Positions 45,121-54,450 of a stretch of 64,000 nucleotides of DNA are shown in pieces. Made by a program: the position numbers and the translations under genes. Source of the stretch: Novosphingobium sp. TH158 (GTDB taxonomy: Bacteria; Pseudomonadota; Alphaproteobacteria; Sphingomonadales; Sphingomonadaceae); assembly GCF_002855555.1 (NCBI RefSeq), contig NZ_PKRT01000001.1, forward strand, positions 2,012,001-2,076,000, read 5' to 3'. Below the pieces are notes generated by a model. The model ran no database searches. It was not told where the DNA came from and was given only the letters and a program-made list of their open reading frames with translations. Every line of letters starts with the position of its first letter. Positions within the stretch are counted from its first letter, which is position 1.

Positions 45121-46857
45121 ATGACATACACGCCCCCCACCGCCGAACAGGCCTTTGCCCTCAAGGTTTCCGCCGGCATCGAGGAGCTGGCGCAGTTCGA
45201 TCGCTTTGCCGCCGCCAGTCCCGATATGGTCGCCGCGATTGTTGAAGGGATCGGCCAGTTTGCCGCTGGCGAATTCGCCCCGCTCAATCGCATCGGGGAT
45301 ACCGAAGGTGCCCGGCTCGTCGACGGGGTGGTCCGCCTTCCCGCCGGCTTTGCCGAAGCCTATCGCGCCTATGTCGAGCAGGGCTGGAACGCGGTTGCCG
45401 GGCCGGAGGAATTCGGTGGGCAAGGCCTGCCCTTCAGCCTCGCAGTCTGCGTGCTGGAGAATCTCGGCACGGCCAACATGGCCTTTTCGCTGCTCCCCAT
45501 GCTCACCGTCGGCGCGATCGAGGCAATCGAAAAGCACGGCTCGGACCAGCAGCGCGCAACGTACCTTGCCAAGCTGATCAGCGGCGAATGGCCGGGCACG
45601 ATGAACCTGACCGAACCACAGGCAGGCTCCGACGTCGGTGCCCTTCGCACCACGGCAACCCCGATCACCGAAGGCGAGCATGCCGGCAAGTACCTGATCA
45701 AGGGCACCAAGATCTTCATCACCTGGGGCGAACACGAGCTGGCAGAGAACATCATCCACCTCGTGCTGGCGCGCACGCCGGGGGCACCTGCCGGATCGCG
45801 CGGGATCAGCCTGTTCATCGTGCCACGCTTCCACCTCAACGCCGATGGCACGCCGGGTGCGCGCAACGACGTGAAGGCGGTGAGCCTGGAACACAAGCTG
45901 GGCATTCACGCCTCGCCCACCTGCGTGATGAGCTATGGCGACAACGACGCCTGCGTCGGCGAACTGATCGGGGCCGAGAACGAAGGCCTCAAGTGCATGT
46001 TCACGATGATGAACTCGGCGCGGATCAACGTCGGTGCGCAGGGCGTGATGATGGCCGAGGGTGCGCTTCAGAAGGCACTGGCCTATGCGCGCGATCGCGT
46101 GCAGTCCGCCCGGGCCGGGTCGCCGGACAAGAACCCGGTTGCGATCATCGAGCACCCCGACGTGCGGCGCATGGTGCTGCGGATGCGGGCCCTGACCGAA
46201 GGTTCGCGCGCCCTGCTCTACTACGCCTGCGGCCAGATCGACCGTGCCGCCCTTGGTGATCAGGCCGCCCGCGCGCGCGCAGACCTGCTGGTGCCGCTCA
46301 TCAAGTCGTGGGGAACCGATATCGGCTGCGAAGTCGTCAGCATTGGCCTGCAGATTCACGGCGGCATGGGCTTCATCGAGGAAACCGGTGCCGCGCAATG
46401 GTATCGCGATGCCCGCATCACACCGATCTACGAAGGGACGAACGGTATCCAGGCAGCCGATCTCGTTACCCGCAAGCTCGGAATGGAAAACGGCGGAGTG
46501 CTGGCCGGGCTGATGGCCGAGATTGCTGCCGATGCCCATGATGAGCCCGGCCTCGCCGCTCTGGCGCGCGATTGTGCCGGGGTGGGGGAATGGATGGTCG
46601 GCTCTGCCAGCCTTGATGACCGTCTGGCCGGCTCGGTGCCGTTCCAGACCATGTGCGCGGTTGCCGTGGCTGGCTGGCAATTGCTGCGCCAGTCGCGCGT
46701 TGCTGCGGCTGAAGGCGGAACGATTGCCCGAACCAAGCCTGTCGTTACCCGCTGGTTCCTCGATCACCTCGTGCCCGAAGCTGCGGGGCTCAAGGCTTCT
46801 GCCATGGGCGGTGCGGCGCTGCTTTACGCGCTCGACGCGGAGTCGCTGGCATCATGA
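45121..46857 (+). CDS. Acyl-CoA dehydrogenase (long form, DmdC-like)
   Basis: FAD-dependent oxidation of an acyl-CoA, 578 residues, the long class that includes 3-methylmercaptopropionyl-CoA dehydrogenase. MNLTEPQAGSDVGALRTTA is the FAD/substrate motif, LEHKLGIHASPTCVM and IHGGMGFIEETGAAQWYRDARI follow, and the catalytic Glu is in IYEGTNGIQAADLVTRK. C-terminal helices (about 470-578) are typical of the class. The actual acyl chain is unknown. Its TGA overlaps the DUF815 ATG as ATGA. Confidence 0.92.
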   Translation: MTYTPPTAEQAFALKVSAGIEELAQFDRFAAASPDMVAAIVEGIGQFAAGEFAPLNRIGDTEGARLVDGVVRLPAGFAEAYRAYVEQGWNAVAGPEEFGGQGLPFSLAVCVLENLGTANMAFSLLPMLTVGAIEAIEKHGSDQQRATYLAKLISGEWPGTMNLTEPQAGSDVGALRTTATPITEGEHAGKYLIKGTKIFITWGEHELAENIIHLVLARTPGAPAGSRGISLFIVPRFHLNADGTPGARNDVKAVSLEHKLGIHASPTCVMSYGDNDACVGELIGAENEGLKCMFTMMNSARINVGAQGVMMAEGALQKALAYARDRVQSARAGSPDKNPVAIIEHPDVRRMVLRMRALTEGSRALLYYACGQIDRAALGDQAARARADLLVPLIKSWGTDIGCEVVSIGLQIHGGMGFIEETGAAQWYRDARITPIYEGTNGIQAADLVTRKLGMENGGVLAGLMAEIAADAHDEPGLAALARDCAGVGEWMVGSASLDDRLAGSVPFQTMCAVAVAGWQLLRQSRVAAAEGGTIARTKPVVTRWFLDHLVPEAAGLKASAMGGAALLYALDAESLAS

Positions 46858-47684
46858 CGTCAGGCCAGGAGGAACTGCTCTCCCGAATTGCAACCGCGCT
46901 GGAAAGGCTCGCCCCGGCACAGACTTCTGCCACATCCTGGGTGGCCGCCCCCGCCTATGTGTGGGACGGAACGGGCGCGCGCACGGTTGAACGGCTCGAC
47001 GCTCCGTCGCTTGACCTGCTGCGCGGGATCGACTTGCAGAAGGACATGGTGGTGTCGAATGTCGCACGCCACGCGGCAGGGCATGCGGCGCATGACATGC
47101 TGTTGTGGGGATCGCGCGGCATGGGCAAGTCGGCACTGATCCGGGCCGCGATCCGGGCTGCCCAATCCGATGCCCCCGACTTGATTGCGCTTGTCCAGGT
47201 CGCCCCCGATGCCCTTTCGGGCCTTGCCGCCCTGTTCAACGAACTGGGGCGCGAGGAGCGTCGCTTCATCGTCTATATCGATGACCTGGGCTTCGAGGAT
47301 GGCGACAGCACCGGCCCGCGCCAGCTGCGATCATGGCTGGAAGGCGGGGTGGAGGCACGGCCAGCCAATGTCCGCATCGCTGTCACATCCAACCGGCGCG
47401 CCATCGTTGCCCGGCACATGAGCGAGCAGGATGACCCGATCAACCCGCGCGATGCCGTGGATGACCGGCTGGCCCTTGCCGACCGGTTCGGCCTCTCCAT
47501 CGGCTTCCACAACTGCAGTCAGGACGATTACCTGGCGATCATATCGGGATATGCAGCAAGCCTGGGGCTTGCCTTCGACGAAGGCGACGCGCTGGAATGG
47601 TCGAAGCGTCGCGGCGCTCGCTCCGGACGCGTGGCCTGGCACTATGTGACCGAACTCGCAGGGCGCGCCGGCCGGACGCTCTGA
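46854..47684 (+). CDS. DUF815 P-loop ATPase
   Basis: 276-residue AAA-like ATPase of unknown function. Walker A is LLWGSRGMGKSALI, Walker B FIVYIDDLGFE, and a sensor region follows in RIAVTSNRRAIVARH. The C-terminal part has DAVDDRLALADRFGLSIGFHN and RRGARSGRVAWHYV, all characteristic of DUF815. No membrane segments. It is translationally coupled to an acyl-CoA dehydrogenase, an unusual partner. It converges on the sugar-dehydrogenase-like gene. Confidence 0.9.
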   Translation: MTSGQEELLSRIATALERLAPAQTSATSWVAAPAYVWDGTGARTVERLDAPSLDLLRGIDLQKDMVVSNVARHAAGHAAHDMLLWGSRGMGKSALIRAAIRAAQSDAPDLIALVQVAPDALSGLAALFNELGREERRFIVYIDDLGFEDGDSTGPRQLRSWLEGGVEARPANVRIAVTSNRRAIVARHMSEQDDPINPRDAVDDRLALADRFGLSIGFHNCSQDDYLAIISGYAASLGLAFDEGDALEWSKRRGARSGRVAWHYVTELAGRAGRTL

Positions 47685-47688
47685 CGCG

Positions 47689-49152
47689 TTACTGCTTGCT
47701 GAGTGCTTCTTCGATCTGGCGGCGAATCTGGGCTTCGGTCGCCGAGTCGATCGAGCGAACCGGCGCCATCTTCGGTGTTTCGACCGCCTTGGGCTTCGGC
47801 AGCGGGGCAGCACCCGGCGAAACTACGCGCCAGACCATGCCGCCAAGATCGTCTGTCACCAGCAGCGCGCCGGTCTTGTCGAAGCCAAGCCAGACGGGCC
47901 GTCCGCGGGCCTTGTTACCCTCCTTCAGGAACCCGGTCAGCACCGGGGCCGGGCGCGACTTGGGATTGCCCCATTCGTCGAAGACCACAAAAACCACGTC
48001 ATAGCCGACCAGCGGCTTGCGATTCCATGATCCGTGCCGGGCGATGAAAGCCCCGCTGTTGTAGAAGGAACCCAGCCGGTTGCCTTCATTGGCAAAGCGC
48101 AGGCCCAGCGGCGCGGTGTGGGCGCCCATGGCGAATTCCGGCTTGCGGACATATTCGCCGAGAAATTCGGGCATGGGTTCCTCGACGCGTTCGTCGATGT
48201 ACTTCTTCCAGTAGTACCAGGGCCAGCCGTATTCCGCGCCCACGGGCACGTTCGTCAGGTAATCCGGCACGAGATCGGGGCCGAGCATGTCGCGCTCGTT
48301 GACCACGGTCCACAGCTCGCCGGTCACCGGGCTCCAGTCCATGCCGTTGGGGTTGCGCAGCCCGCCCCCGTACTGGCGCTTGCGACCGGTGGCGATGTCA
48401 TATTCGAAGATGGCGGCCCGGCCCTTTTCCGCTTCCATGCCGTTCTCGCCAATGTTGGACGCCGAACCGACAGCGACATAGAGCTTGCTGCCATCCGCGC
48501 TTGCCAGCAGGTTGCGCATCCAGTGGTTGCCGCCGGCGGGCAGGTCCATGACCTTAGCCGGGTTGCCGGTAATGGCGGTCGCGCCGGGGACGAAATCGAA
48601 GGCGAGGACGGCGTTGTGGTTGGCGACATAGAGCTTGCCGCCGACCAGCGCCATGCCCGAAGGCGAATCGAGATCCTTCTCGCGCAGCACGAACCGCGCC
48701 TCGGCCGAACCGTCGCCATCGGCGTCGCGCAGCAGGATGATGCGGTTGGGCGAAGGGTTGCCGGCCCCGGCCTTGTTCCAGAAGAAGCGCTGGATGGCAC
48801 CGAACAGGCCACCGCCCTCGCCCGGAACCTGCGGATGATCGGTCTCCGCCACCAGCACGTCGCCATTGGGAAGGACCAGCAGGGTGCGCGGGTGGTTGAG
48901 CCCGGCAGCAAAGCGATTGACCGCAAGCCCGTGCGCCGCGGTTGGCGCTTCATTCGGCCCCCAGCCCACCGGAGTGGCGATACCGACGGTCGGGATCGTT
49001 TCCTCCTCGGGCGCGCGGATTTCCACTTGGGCGCCTTCGGTGGCGCCGAGGGGCAGCTTCGAGGGGTTGCCGCGGGAAATCCATATCCAGATGCCGCCAA
49101 TGACGATGGCCAGGATACCCAGGGTGAGGATGATCTTTCGGAACGAGCGCAT
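47689..49152 (-). CDS. Membrane-anchored PQQ-dependent sugar (sorbosone) dehydrogenase-like protein
   Basis: 487 residues with a single N-terminal membrane anchor (about 7-26) and a six-bladed beta-propeller domain facing the periplasm. Blade motifs include RTLLVLPNGDVLVAETD, DLDSPSGMALVGGKLYVANHN, GGNHWMRNLLASADGSKLYVAVGS and GLRNPNGMDWSPVTGELWTVVNERD, the last typical of L-sorbosone/soluble glucose dehydrogenases. Cofactor binding by PQQ is inferred from family only. Start ATG at 49152 is directly before the anchor. Its C-terminus is a Pro/Lys-rich tail. Confidence 0.87.
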   Translation of the reverse strand: MRSFRKIILTLGILAIVIGGIWIWISRGNPSKLPLGATEGAQVEIRAPEEETIPTVGIATPVGWGPNEAPTAAHGLAVNRFAAGLNHPRTLLVLPNGDVLVAETDHPQVPGEGGGLFGAIQRFFWNKAGAGNPSPNRIILLRDADGDGSAEARFVLREKDLDSPSGMALVGGKLYVANHNAVLAFDFVPGATAITGNPAKVMDLPAGGNHWMRNLLASADGSKLYVAVGSASNIGENGMEAEKGRAAIFEYDIATGRKRQYGGGLRNPNGMDWSPVTGELWTVVNERDMLGPDLVPDYLTNVPVGAEYGWPWYYWKKYIDERVEEPMPEFLGEYVRKPEFAMGAHTAPLGLRFANEGNRLGSFYNSGAFIARHGSWNRKPLVGYDVVFVVFDEWGNPKSRPAPVLTGFLKEGNKARGRPVWLGFDKTGALLVTDDLGGMVWRVVSPGAAPLPKPKAVETPKMAPVRSIDSATEAQIRRQIEEALSKQ

Positions 49153-49349
49153 GGTGCATGGATAGGGGGTGCACGGGCGACCCGCAACCCGGACGTCACC
49201 GGTTAAGCCGGTCCATCCAGATGCACCGTTTCGGGACAGGCCTGCATTCGCTGCGGGCAAACTCTTGGTTTCATGCGGATTGCGATGGTAAGTTCCAGGT
49301 TAACGGGCAGGACGAAGGCGTCTTGCCGTCAAATTCAGGGGAACAACCC
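49153..49349. other. Divergent intergenic region
   Basis: Between the dehydrogenase-like gene and the glycine-zipper gene. AGGGGA lies seven bases before the ATG at 49350 and sets that start. I see only a weak -35-like TTGGTT and no convincing -10. No gene. Confidence 0.5.
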
Positions 49350-50054
49350 ATGCGCCTCAGCGCCCTTGCCTTGATCGCTGCATCCGCCGCCGCCTTCGCC
49401 TCGCCTGCCCTCGCGCACGAACCGGCGCCGCCTCCGCCGCCGGGCATGCCGGGGCATGGTGGCTGGCATGGCCCGGGTCCCCAGCAGGGTAACTGGATGG
49501 CCCAGCGCGAGGACTGGCTGGCGGAATGCCGTCGCCGGATCGGCAGTGGCAAGCGCGGCGGCGTGACTGGCGCAGTCGTCGGCGGAGTCCTCGGCGGCGT
49601 AGTCGGTCGTGAAGTTGCCGGACGCGGCGACAAGGCCGTCGGCACCGTGGCTGGAGCGGCGCTTGGCGCTGTTGCGGGTGCCGCGATCGAGCGCGGCGCC
49701 GAAGGCCGCCGCTATCGCGACGAGTGCGAGGCCATGCTGGAGAACCAGTCCAATTACGGCCAGGCCGGATATCCGGGCTATGGTTATGGCTATGGCTATG
49801 GTTATGGTTATGCGGCGCCGGTCATGATGGTCCCCGTCGCCATGGTGGCCATGCCGGGCCATGCCCACGGTCACATGCACGCCAAGCACGATTGCAAGGA
49901 AACCGTGACCACCGAATACGTCACCACCTATGACACGGTGTACCGCAAGGTGCGCGAGGTTCGCTACAAGTCCGTGCCAACCTACAAGCGCGTCCGCGTC
50001 GTACCGGACAAGCGGGTGCGGATGGTCCCCGACAAGCGGGTTACCAGCCAGTAA
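49350..50054 (+). CDS. Glycine-zipper 2TM domain protein
   Basis: 234-residue exported protein with a signal peptide (about 1-22, ending ALA-H). A proline/glycine/histidine-rich segment follows, then the glycine zipper GGVTGAVVGGVLGGVVGREVAG and GTVAGAALGAVAGAAI (about 68-108), a Gly-Tyr repeat GYGYGYGYGYGY (about 144-155), a His/Met-rich stretch HAHGHMHAKHDC, and a basic tail with two copies of VPDKRVRMVPDKRV-type sequence. Likely envelope-associated, as in other Rickettsia-17-kDa-type zippers; function unknown. The His/Met stretch could bind metal. A strong terminator follows. Confidence 0.85.
   Translation: MRLSALALIAASAAAFASPALAHEPAPPPPPGMPGHGGWHGPGPQQGNWMAQREDWLAECRRRIGSGKRGGVTGAVVGGVLGGVVGREVAGRGDKAVGTVAGAALGAVAGAAIERGAEGRRYRDECEAMLENQSNYGQAGYPGYGYGYGYGYGYAAPVMMVPVAMVAMPGHAHGHMHAKHDCKETVTTEYVTTYDTVYRKVREVRYKSVPTYKRVRVVPDKRVRMVPDKRVTSQ
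49776..49811 (+). repeat. Hexanucleotide repeat (GGYTAT)6
   Basis: Six consecutive GGCTAT/GGTTAT units encode the Gly-Tyr run of the glycine-zipper protein. Changes in unit number would keep the frame and alter the length of the Gly-Tyr segment. Confidence 0.8.
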
Positions 50055-50093
50055 TCCACTGATTTGTAAAACTTTCTATAGGTTGGTCGAAGG

Positions 50094-50128
50094 GCCCGAA
50101 GTTGCGCAGCGCGACTTCGGGCTCTTTT
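50094..50128 (+). terminator. Intrinsic terminator between the glycine-zipper gene and parB
   Basis: GCCCGAAGTTGCGC (50094-50107) pairs with GCGCGACTTCGGGC (50109-50122) with one G-U wobble, followed by TCTTTT. The loop is very small, so the inner pairs will open. It serves the plus-strand gene; the arm also ends 11 bases past the parB stop and could act on both strands. Confidence 0.8.
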
Positions 50129-50138
50129 CCTTGGCGTG

Positions 50139-51119
50139 TCAGATGCCGCCGCCGGTCAGGCGCTGGCAGATAAGGTCGAGCTGGTCGAGCGTGCGATAGC
50201 GAATGGTTACCGCGCCCGAACGCGGATCGGCATCGGCCTGAATTCGCACAGGCAGGCCGAGAAATTCCTCGAGATGGCCCTGGACTGCGGCAATGTCGGC
50301 ATTCTCCGCAGCCGTTGCGCCGCTGCGCGCGCGACGCGGTGCGCTGCTGCCCCGCGCCTGCTTGCGCACCAGCTTTTCCACCTCGCGCACCGACAGCTGC
50401 TTGGCAACGATGGTTTCGGCGAGCTCGGCAGCATTGTCCGTGCCGATCAGGGCACGGGCATGCCCCATCGAAAGGTCCCCCTGCTGGACCATGTCGAGCA
50501 CCGAATCGGGCAGCTGGAGCAGGCGCTGGAAATTGGCCACATGGCTGCGCGACTTGTCGACCAGTCGGGCAATCTCCGCCTGGGTCAGCCCTTCCTGATC
50601 GGCCAACCGATGATAGGCCCGCGCCTCTTCAACCGGATTAAGATCCTCGCGCTGCAAGTTCTCGATCAGCGCAAGTGCCATCACATCGCGCTCGGAAAGG
50701 TCGCGCACCAGCGCCGGAATTTCGTGCAGCTGCGCCTTTTGCGCCGCGCGCCAGCGCCGCTCACCGGCAACCAGCTGGTAACGTCCGTTGGGGAGCGGCC
50801 GCACGATCACCGGCTGGATAACGCCACGTGCCGCAATCGAGGCGGCAAGCTCTTCAAGCGCGGCTTCATCGAAGTGGCGACGCGGCTGCTCAGGGTGCGG
50901 CTCGATCGAGGCGATGGAAAGCTGGGCAAGCCCGGTGACGGACGAAACCGTGCCTTCGGTCTGCACCGGGCCGCCGCTCACCAAGGGTTCCTCGCGGCGC
51001 GTCTCGCCAAGCAGCGCGCCAAGGCCGCGGCCAAGGCCGGTCATCTTGCGCTTCGGAGCCGCGCCGCCGCCTTCGGTGGGCGGATTGACCGAAATGCGGA
51101 TTACCGGATCGTCGCTCAT
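50139..51119 (-). CDS. parB: Chromosome partitioning protein ParB
   Basis: CTP-dependent DNA clamp that loads at parS and organises the origin region. The 326 residues have an N-terminal ParA-activating basic segment with GLGRGLGALLGE, the CTP/parS domain with IEPHPEQPRRHFDE, LVAGERRWRAAQKA and ENLQREDLNPVEEA, the HTH region GLTQAEIARLVDKSRSHVAN, and a C-terminal dimerisation domain (about 265-326). Start ATG at 51119 overlaps the parA stop (ATGA). Three parS sites lie within 3.4 kb. Confidence 0.97.
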   Translation of the reverse strand: MSDDPVIRISVNPPTEGGGAAPKRKMTGLGRGLGALLGETRREEPLVSGGPVQTEGTVSSVTGLAQLSIASIEPHPEQPRRHFDEAALEELAASIAARGVIQPVIVRPLPNGRYQLVAGERRWRAAQKAQLHEIPALVRDLSERDVMALALIENLQREDLNPVEEARAYHRLADQEGLTQAEIARLVDKSRSHVANFQRLLQLPDSVLDMVQQGDLSMGHARALIGTDNAAELAETIVAKQLSVREVEKLVRKQARGSSAPRRARSGATAAENADIAAVQGHLEEFLGLPVRIQADADPRSGAVTIRYRTLDQLDLICQRLTGGGI

Positions 51120-51892
51120 GCAGCTTTCCTCTTTTCGGGCAGGCGGGCGATCAGTTCGCGCGCCAGCGCCATATAGGCGCGGCTGCCCGTGCAGTTGTGA
51201 TCGTAAACCAGCGCCGGCAGGCCGTGGCTCGGCGCTTCCGACAGGCGGACATTGCGCGGAATGACAGTTTCGAAAACAAGGTTGCCCAGGCAAGAACGCA
51301 CGTCCTCGCTCACCTGGTCGGTCAGGCGGTTGCGCCGGTCATACATGGTCAGTGCCACGCCCAGGATCGACAGGCCGGGATTGAACCGCTGCTGCACCCG
51401 CTCGACAGTCTGGAGCAGCTGGCTGAGACCTTCGAGCGCGAAGAATTCACACTGCAGGGGCACCAGAAGGGTATTCGCCGCACCCAGGGCGTTGAGCGTG
51501 AGCAGGCCCAGCGAGGGCGGGCAGTCGATCAGGACAATGTCGTGGCCGACATGATTCTCGAGCGCATGCCGCAGGCGGTGAGCCCGTTCCTCGACCGCAA
51601 CGAGCTCCACTTCCGCCCCTGAAAGGTCGACCGTAGCCGGCACGATATCGAGCCCGGGAATCCGCGTCGGCTGCGTACATTCGGCAATGGGTGCCTGATC
51701 GACGAGAACGTCATAGGACGAAGCGAGCCGATCCGGCGCGGCCAGTCCGATGCCGGTCGAGGCATTGCCCTGCGGATCGAGGTCGATCAGCAGGACTTTC
51801 CAGCCGATCGCTGCCATCGCCGTTGCAATGTTGATGGCGGTCGTGGTCTTGCCCACCCCGCCCTTCTGGTTGGCCACTGCGATGGTTATCAC
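51116..51892 (-). CDS. parA: Chromosome partitioning ATPase ParA
   Basis: Deviant Walker-A ATPase that moves ParB-parS complexes. The 258 residues start [22 protein letters not shown] (signature lysine in KGGVGKTT), with DLDPQGNASTGIG, IDCPPSLGLLT and the C-terminal PRNVRLSEAPSHGLPALVYD. Start and stop both overlap neighbours as ATGA (51889-51892 and 51116-51119), so rsmG-parA-parB is translationally coupled. Confidence 0.97.
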   Translation of the reverse strand: MITIAVANQKGGVGKTTTAINIATAMAAIGWKVLLIDLDPQGNASTGIGLAAPDRLASSYDVLVDQAPIAECTQPTRIPGLDIVPATVDLSGAEVELVAVEERAHRLRHALENHVGHDIVLIDCPPSLGLLTLNALGAANTLLVPLQCEFFALEGLSQLLQTVERVQQRFNPGLSILGVALTMYDRRNRLTDQVSEDVRSCLGNLVFETVIPRNVRLSEAPSHGLPALVYDHNCTGSRAYMALARELIARLPEKRKAA

Positions 51893-52542
51893 TTGCGTTT
51901 TCCCTTCGACTTGGGCGTTTTCCCGGCGACACGACCGACAATAATGCCGGCATCGGCATCAGTCAGCGATTGTTCCACGTGGAACATGTGATCCCAGCCG
52001 GTCAGCTCCTGCAATTCCTGCCGTGCAGACCGCCCTTTCGGCAACAGCCAAATCGTGTCCGGTGTGGAAAAGCGCGCGGAAAGATCCAGCAATCTGTCGA
52101 GCGGTGCAAAAGCGCGTGCCGAAATTGTGCGTACGGTACGTGTTTCGACGAGCTCCAGTCGCGATCCAAGGACCCGAGCGTTTTCGAGACCCAGCGATTC
52201 GGCAGCACGCGTGAGCCATTCGATTCGGCGCGCGCGCGATTCGACCATCAGGAGTTCGGTTTCCGGCAGGAGGCAAGCCACGGCGAGTCCCGGGAACCCG
52301 GCCCCCGTGCCGAGGTCCAGCCACGGACCTGCTGTTTCACGTGAAACATATGTGAGCAACTGCGCCGAGTCGGCAATGTGCCGCTGCCAGACCTGGGCGA
52401 GACTCGCTGCCGAGACGAGGTTCTGCCGGGTGTTTTCCTCGATCAGGAGAGCGGCCAGTCGATCGAGCCGATCGAGCGCCGCGGCATCGACACCGGGAAG
52501 CGCGGCAACATAGGCGCGCGCCTGAATCTCGTCAGCGATCAT
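51889..52542 (-). CDS. rsmG: 16S rRNA (guanine527-N7)-methyltransferase
   Basis: SAM-dependent rRNA methyltransferase of 217 residues (GidB). It has [19 protein letters not shown], the SAM motif [24 protein letters not shown] and [13 protein letters not shown]. The C-terminal 20 residues are Lys-rich. Two parS sites lie inside its coding region (51971-51986 and 52333-52348), and their codons spell MFHVEQ and YVSRET. Overlaps mnmG (ATGA) and parA. Confidence 0.96.
   Translation of the reverse strand: MIADEIQARAYVAALPGVDAAALDRLDRLAALLIEENTRQNLVSAASLAQVWQRHIADSAQLLTYVSRETAGPWLDLGTGAGFPGLAVACLLPETELLMVESRARRIEWLTRAAESLGLENARVLGSRLELVETRTVRTISARAFAPLDRLLDLSARFSTPDTIWLLPKGRSARQELQELTGWDHMFHVEQSLTDADAGIIVGRVAGKTPKSKGKRK
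51971..51986. promoter_or_regulatory. parS site 1
   Basis: TGTTCCACGTGGAACA is a perfect 16-base palindrome fitting the parS consensus TGTTNCACGTGNAACA. It lies inside rsmG, close to parA. Confidence 0.88.
52333..52348. promoter_or_regulatory. parS site 2
   Basis: TGTTTCACGTGAAACA is the canonical parS sequence with no mismatch, located in the N-terminal half of rsmG. Confidence 0.93.
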
Positions 52543-54386
52543 GCCGCGCGCCGCCGCGCGTGAACCAGGAGGGCGGCAAGCGCGGCCGGGGTGATTCCGG
52601 GGACTCTGCCCGCAGCTGCCAATGTGGCCGGTCGGGCGCGCGAAAGGCGTTCGACCATCTCGCGCGACAGCCCCGGTATCTCGGCGTAGGGAAAGGCATC
52701 GCCAAGCGGCAAAGCTTCGCTGGCGCGCAGGTCTCGCAGCTCACTCTCCTGACGGGCAAGATAGGGAGCATAGGCCGCGTCCTCGGCGACCTCGCTCGCA
52801 AGCTCAGGATCGTCCGGGAGATCGGCGTCGAGCCATGGCCCAAGCGTTTCGAGATCGATACCGCCGAAGCGCAGCCACTCGCGCAGAGGAAGGCGACCCG
52901 TATCCGGACGGACCGGCAGGCCTGCACGGGCAAGCTCAGCGGAGCTGACCGACGCATCGAGCGCGGCCTCATACTGCTCGCGTGCCGAGAGCCGATTCTC
53001 GAACCAGCGCTTTCGCTCCGCCCCGACGGCACCCGCCGCCATCGCGAGAGGGGTAAGCCGGCTCGATGCATTGTTCGCGCGGAGGCGCAGGCGATACTCC
53101 GCACGGGCGGTGAGCATGCGGTAAGGCTCGGTCACGCCATGCAGGGTGAGGTCGTCAATCATCACCGCCATGTAGCTGTTGGCCCGGTCAAGCGCGGCCG
53201 GTTCGCGGCCCAGCACGGCAGCGGCAGCATGCATGCCTGCAACCAGCCCCTGGGCCGCCGCCTCTTCGTAGCCGGTCGTGCCATTGATCTGTCCGGCACA
53301 GTAAAGGCCCGGAATGTCGCGCAGCTCAAGGCTAGTCCGCAGCGCGCGTGGATCGATGTGATCGTATTCCACGGCATAGCCCGGAACCGCCATCTCGACC
53401 GCTTCGAGCCCCTTCATCGTCCGCACCATCGCGAGCTGGACATCGGCCGGCAACGAGGTGCTGATCCCGTTCGGATAAACCAGATGCGTGTCGAGGCCCT
53501 CGGGCTCGAGAAAGATCTGGTGGCCATCGCGGTCGGCAAAGCGGTGGATCTTGTCCTCGATGGACGGGCAGTAACGGGGGCCGGATGCACCGATGGCGCC
53601 GGTGAACAACGGGGAACGATGAAGGTTGGCCCGGATGATCTCGTGGCTCGCCTCATTGGTCCGCGTTATCGCACAAAAGACCTGCGGAAGGACCCGCCCT
53701 TCCCCCATCGCCGACATGGTCCACGGTTCGGGGTCGCTCGGCTGTTCGTCCAGGCTGGCCCAGTCGATCGTGCGGCCATCCAGTCGGGGGGGCGTGCCGG
53801 TCTTCAAGCGGGCCATCGGCAACTGTGCTTCGCGCAGTTGGGCAGCAAGCACCTGCGCCGAAGCCTCGCCGATCCGGCCACCGACAATACGTTCCTCGCC
53901 GCGAAACAAGGTGCCGCCGAGGAAGGTGCCGGTACACAGGATCACCGCCGCACATTCCAGCCGGGTCCCGTCAGCAAGATCGATTCCGGTTACCCTGCCC
54001 CGGTCGAAGTGCAGCGCCGCTGCTTCTCCGGCGACCTGCACCAGATCGCCCTGCTGGCGGAGCAGAGCCTGGACGGCAGCCTTGAATCGCTTGCGATCGG
54101 TCTGGACGCGCGGTCCCTGCACTGCCGACCCCTTCGAGCGGTTGAGCATGCGGTAATGGATCGCCCCGGCATCGGCGGCGCGGGCAATGATGCCGTCGAA
54201 GGCATCGACCTCGCGGACCAGGTGTCCCTTGCCGAGTCCGCCAATCGCGGGATTGCAGCTCATGGCCCCGATCTGGTCGAGGTCGAAAGAAACGAGCGCT
54301 ACGCGCGCGCCCATGCGGGCAGCCACGGCAGCTGCCTCAACCCCGGCGTGTCCTCCGCCGATGACGATGATGTCGAACCGATGCAT
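52539..54386 (-). CDS. mnmG: tRNA uridine-5-carboxymethylaminomethyl modification enzyme MnmG
   Basis: FAD-dependent partner of MnmE in wobble-uridine modification. The 615 residues open with [15 protein letters not shown] (FAD-binding), then [41 protein letters not shown] and [14 protein letters not shown]. The C-terminal tRNA-binding helices end at about 610 with ARRRAA. It overlaps rsmG by ATGA and is separated from mnmE by 64 bases that contain parS site 3. Confidence 0.97.
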   Translation of the reverse strand: MHRFDIIVIGGGHAGVEAAAVAARMGARVALVSFDLDQIGAMSCNPAIGGLGKGHLVREVDAFDGIIARAADAGAIHYRMLNRSKGSAVQGPRVQTDRKRFKAAVQALLRQQGDLVQVAGEAAALHFDRGRVTGIDLADGTRLECAAVILCTGTFLGGTLFRGEERIVGGRIGEASAQVLAAQLREAQLPMARLKTGTPPRLDGRTIDWASLDEQPSDPEPWTMSAMGEGRVLPQVFCAITRTNEASHEIIRANLHRSPLFTGAIGASGPRYCPSIEDKIHRFADRDGHQIFLEPEGLDTHLVYPNGISTSLPADVQLAMVRTMKGLEAVEMAVPGYAVEYDHIDPRALRTSLELRDIPGLYCAGQINGTTGYEEAAAQGLVAGMHAAAAVLGREPAALDRANSYMAVMIDDLTLHGVTEPYRMLTARAEYRLRLRANNASSRLTPLAMAAGAVGAERKRWFENRLSAREQYEAALDASVSSAELARAGLPVRPDTGRLPLREWLRFGGIDLETLGPWLDADLPDDPELASEVAEDAAYAPYLARQESELRDLRASEALPLGDAFPYAEIPGLSREMVERLSRARPATLAAAGRVPGITPAALAALLVHARRRAA

Positions 54387-54432
54387 GAAGCAGCCCGTTT
54401 AGCCGCGCCTGTCCCCGCGGTCAAAGCGGCGG

Positions 54433-54448
54433 TGTTTCACGTGGAACA
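54433..54448. promoter_or_regulatory. parS site 3
   Basis: TGTTTCACGTGGAACA matches the parS consensus; its two halves differ by one base. It sits in the 64-base gap between mnmG and mnmE, so unlike the others it is not constrained by coding. Confidence 0.9.
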
Positions 54449-54450
54449 AC

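Noticed and set aside
52336..52345. Reading the parS cores as E-box-like transcription factor sites
   Set aside because: The full 16-base match and location beside parA-parB make parS the far better explanation.
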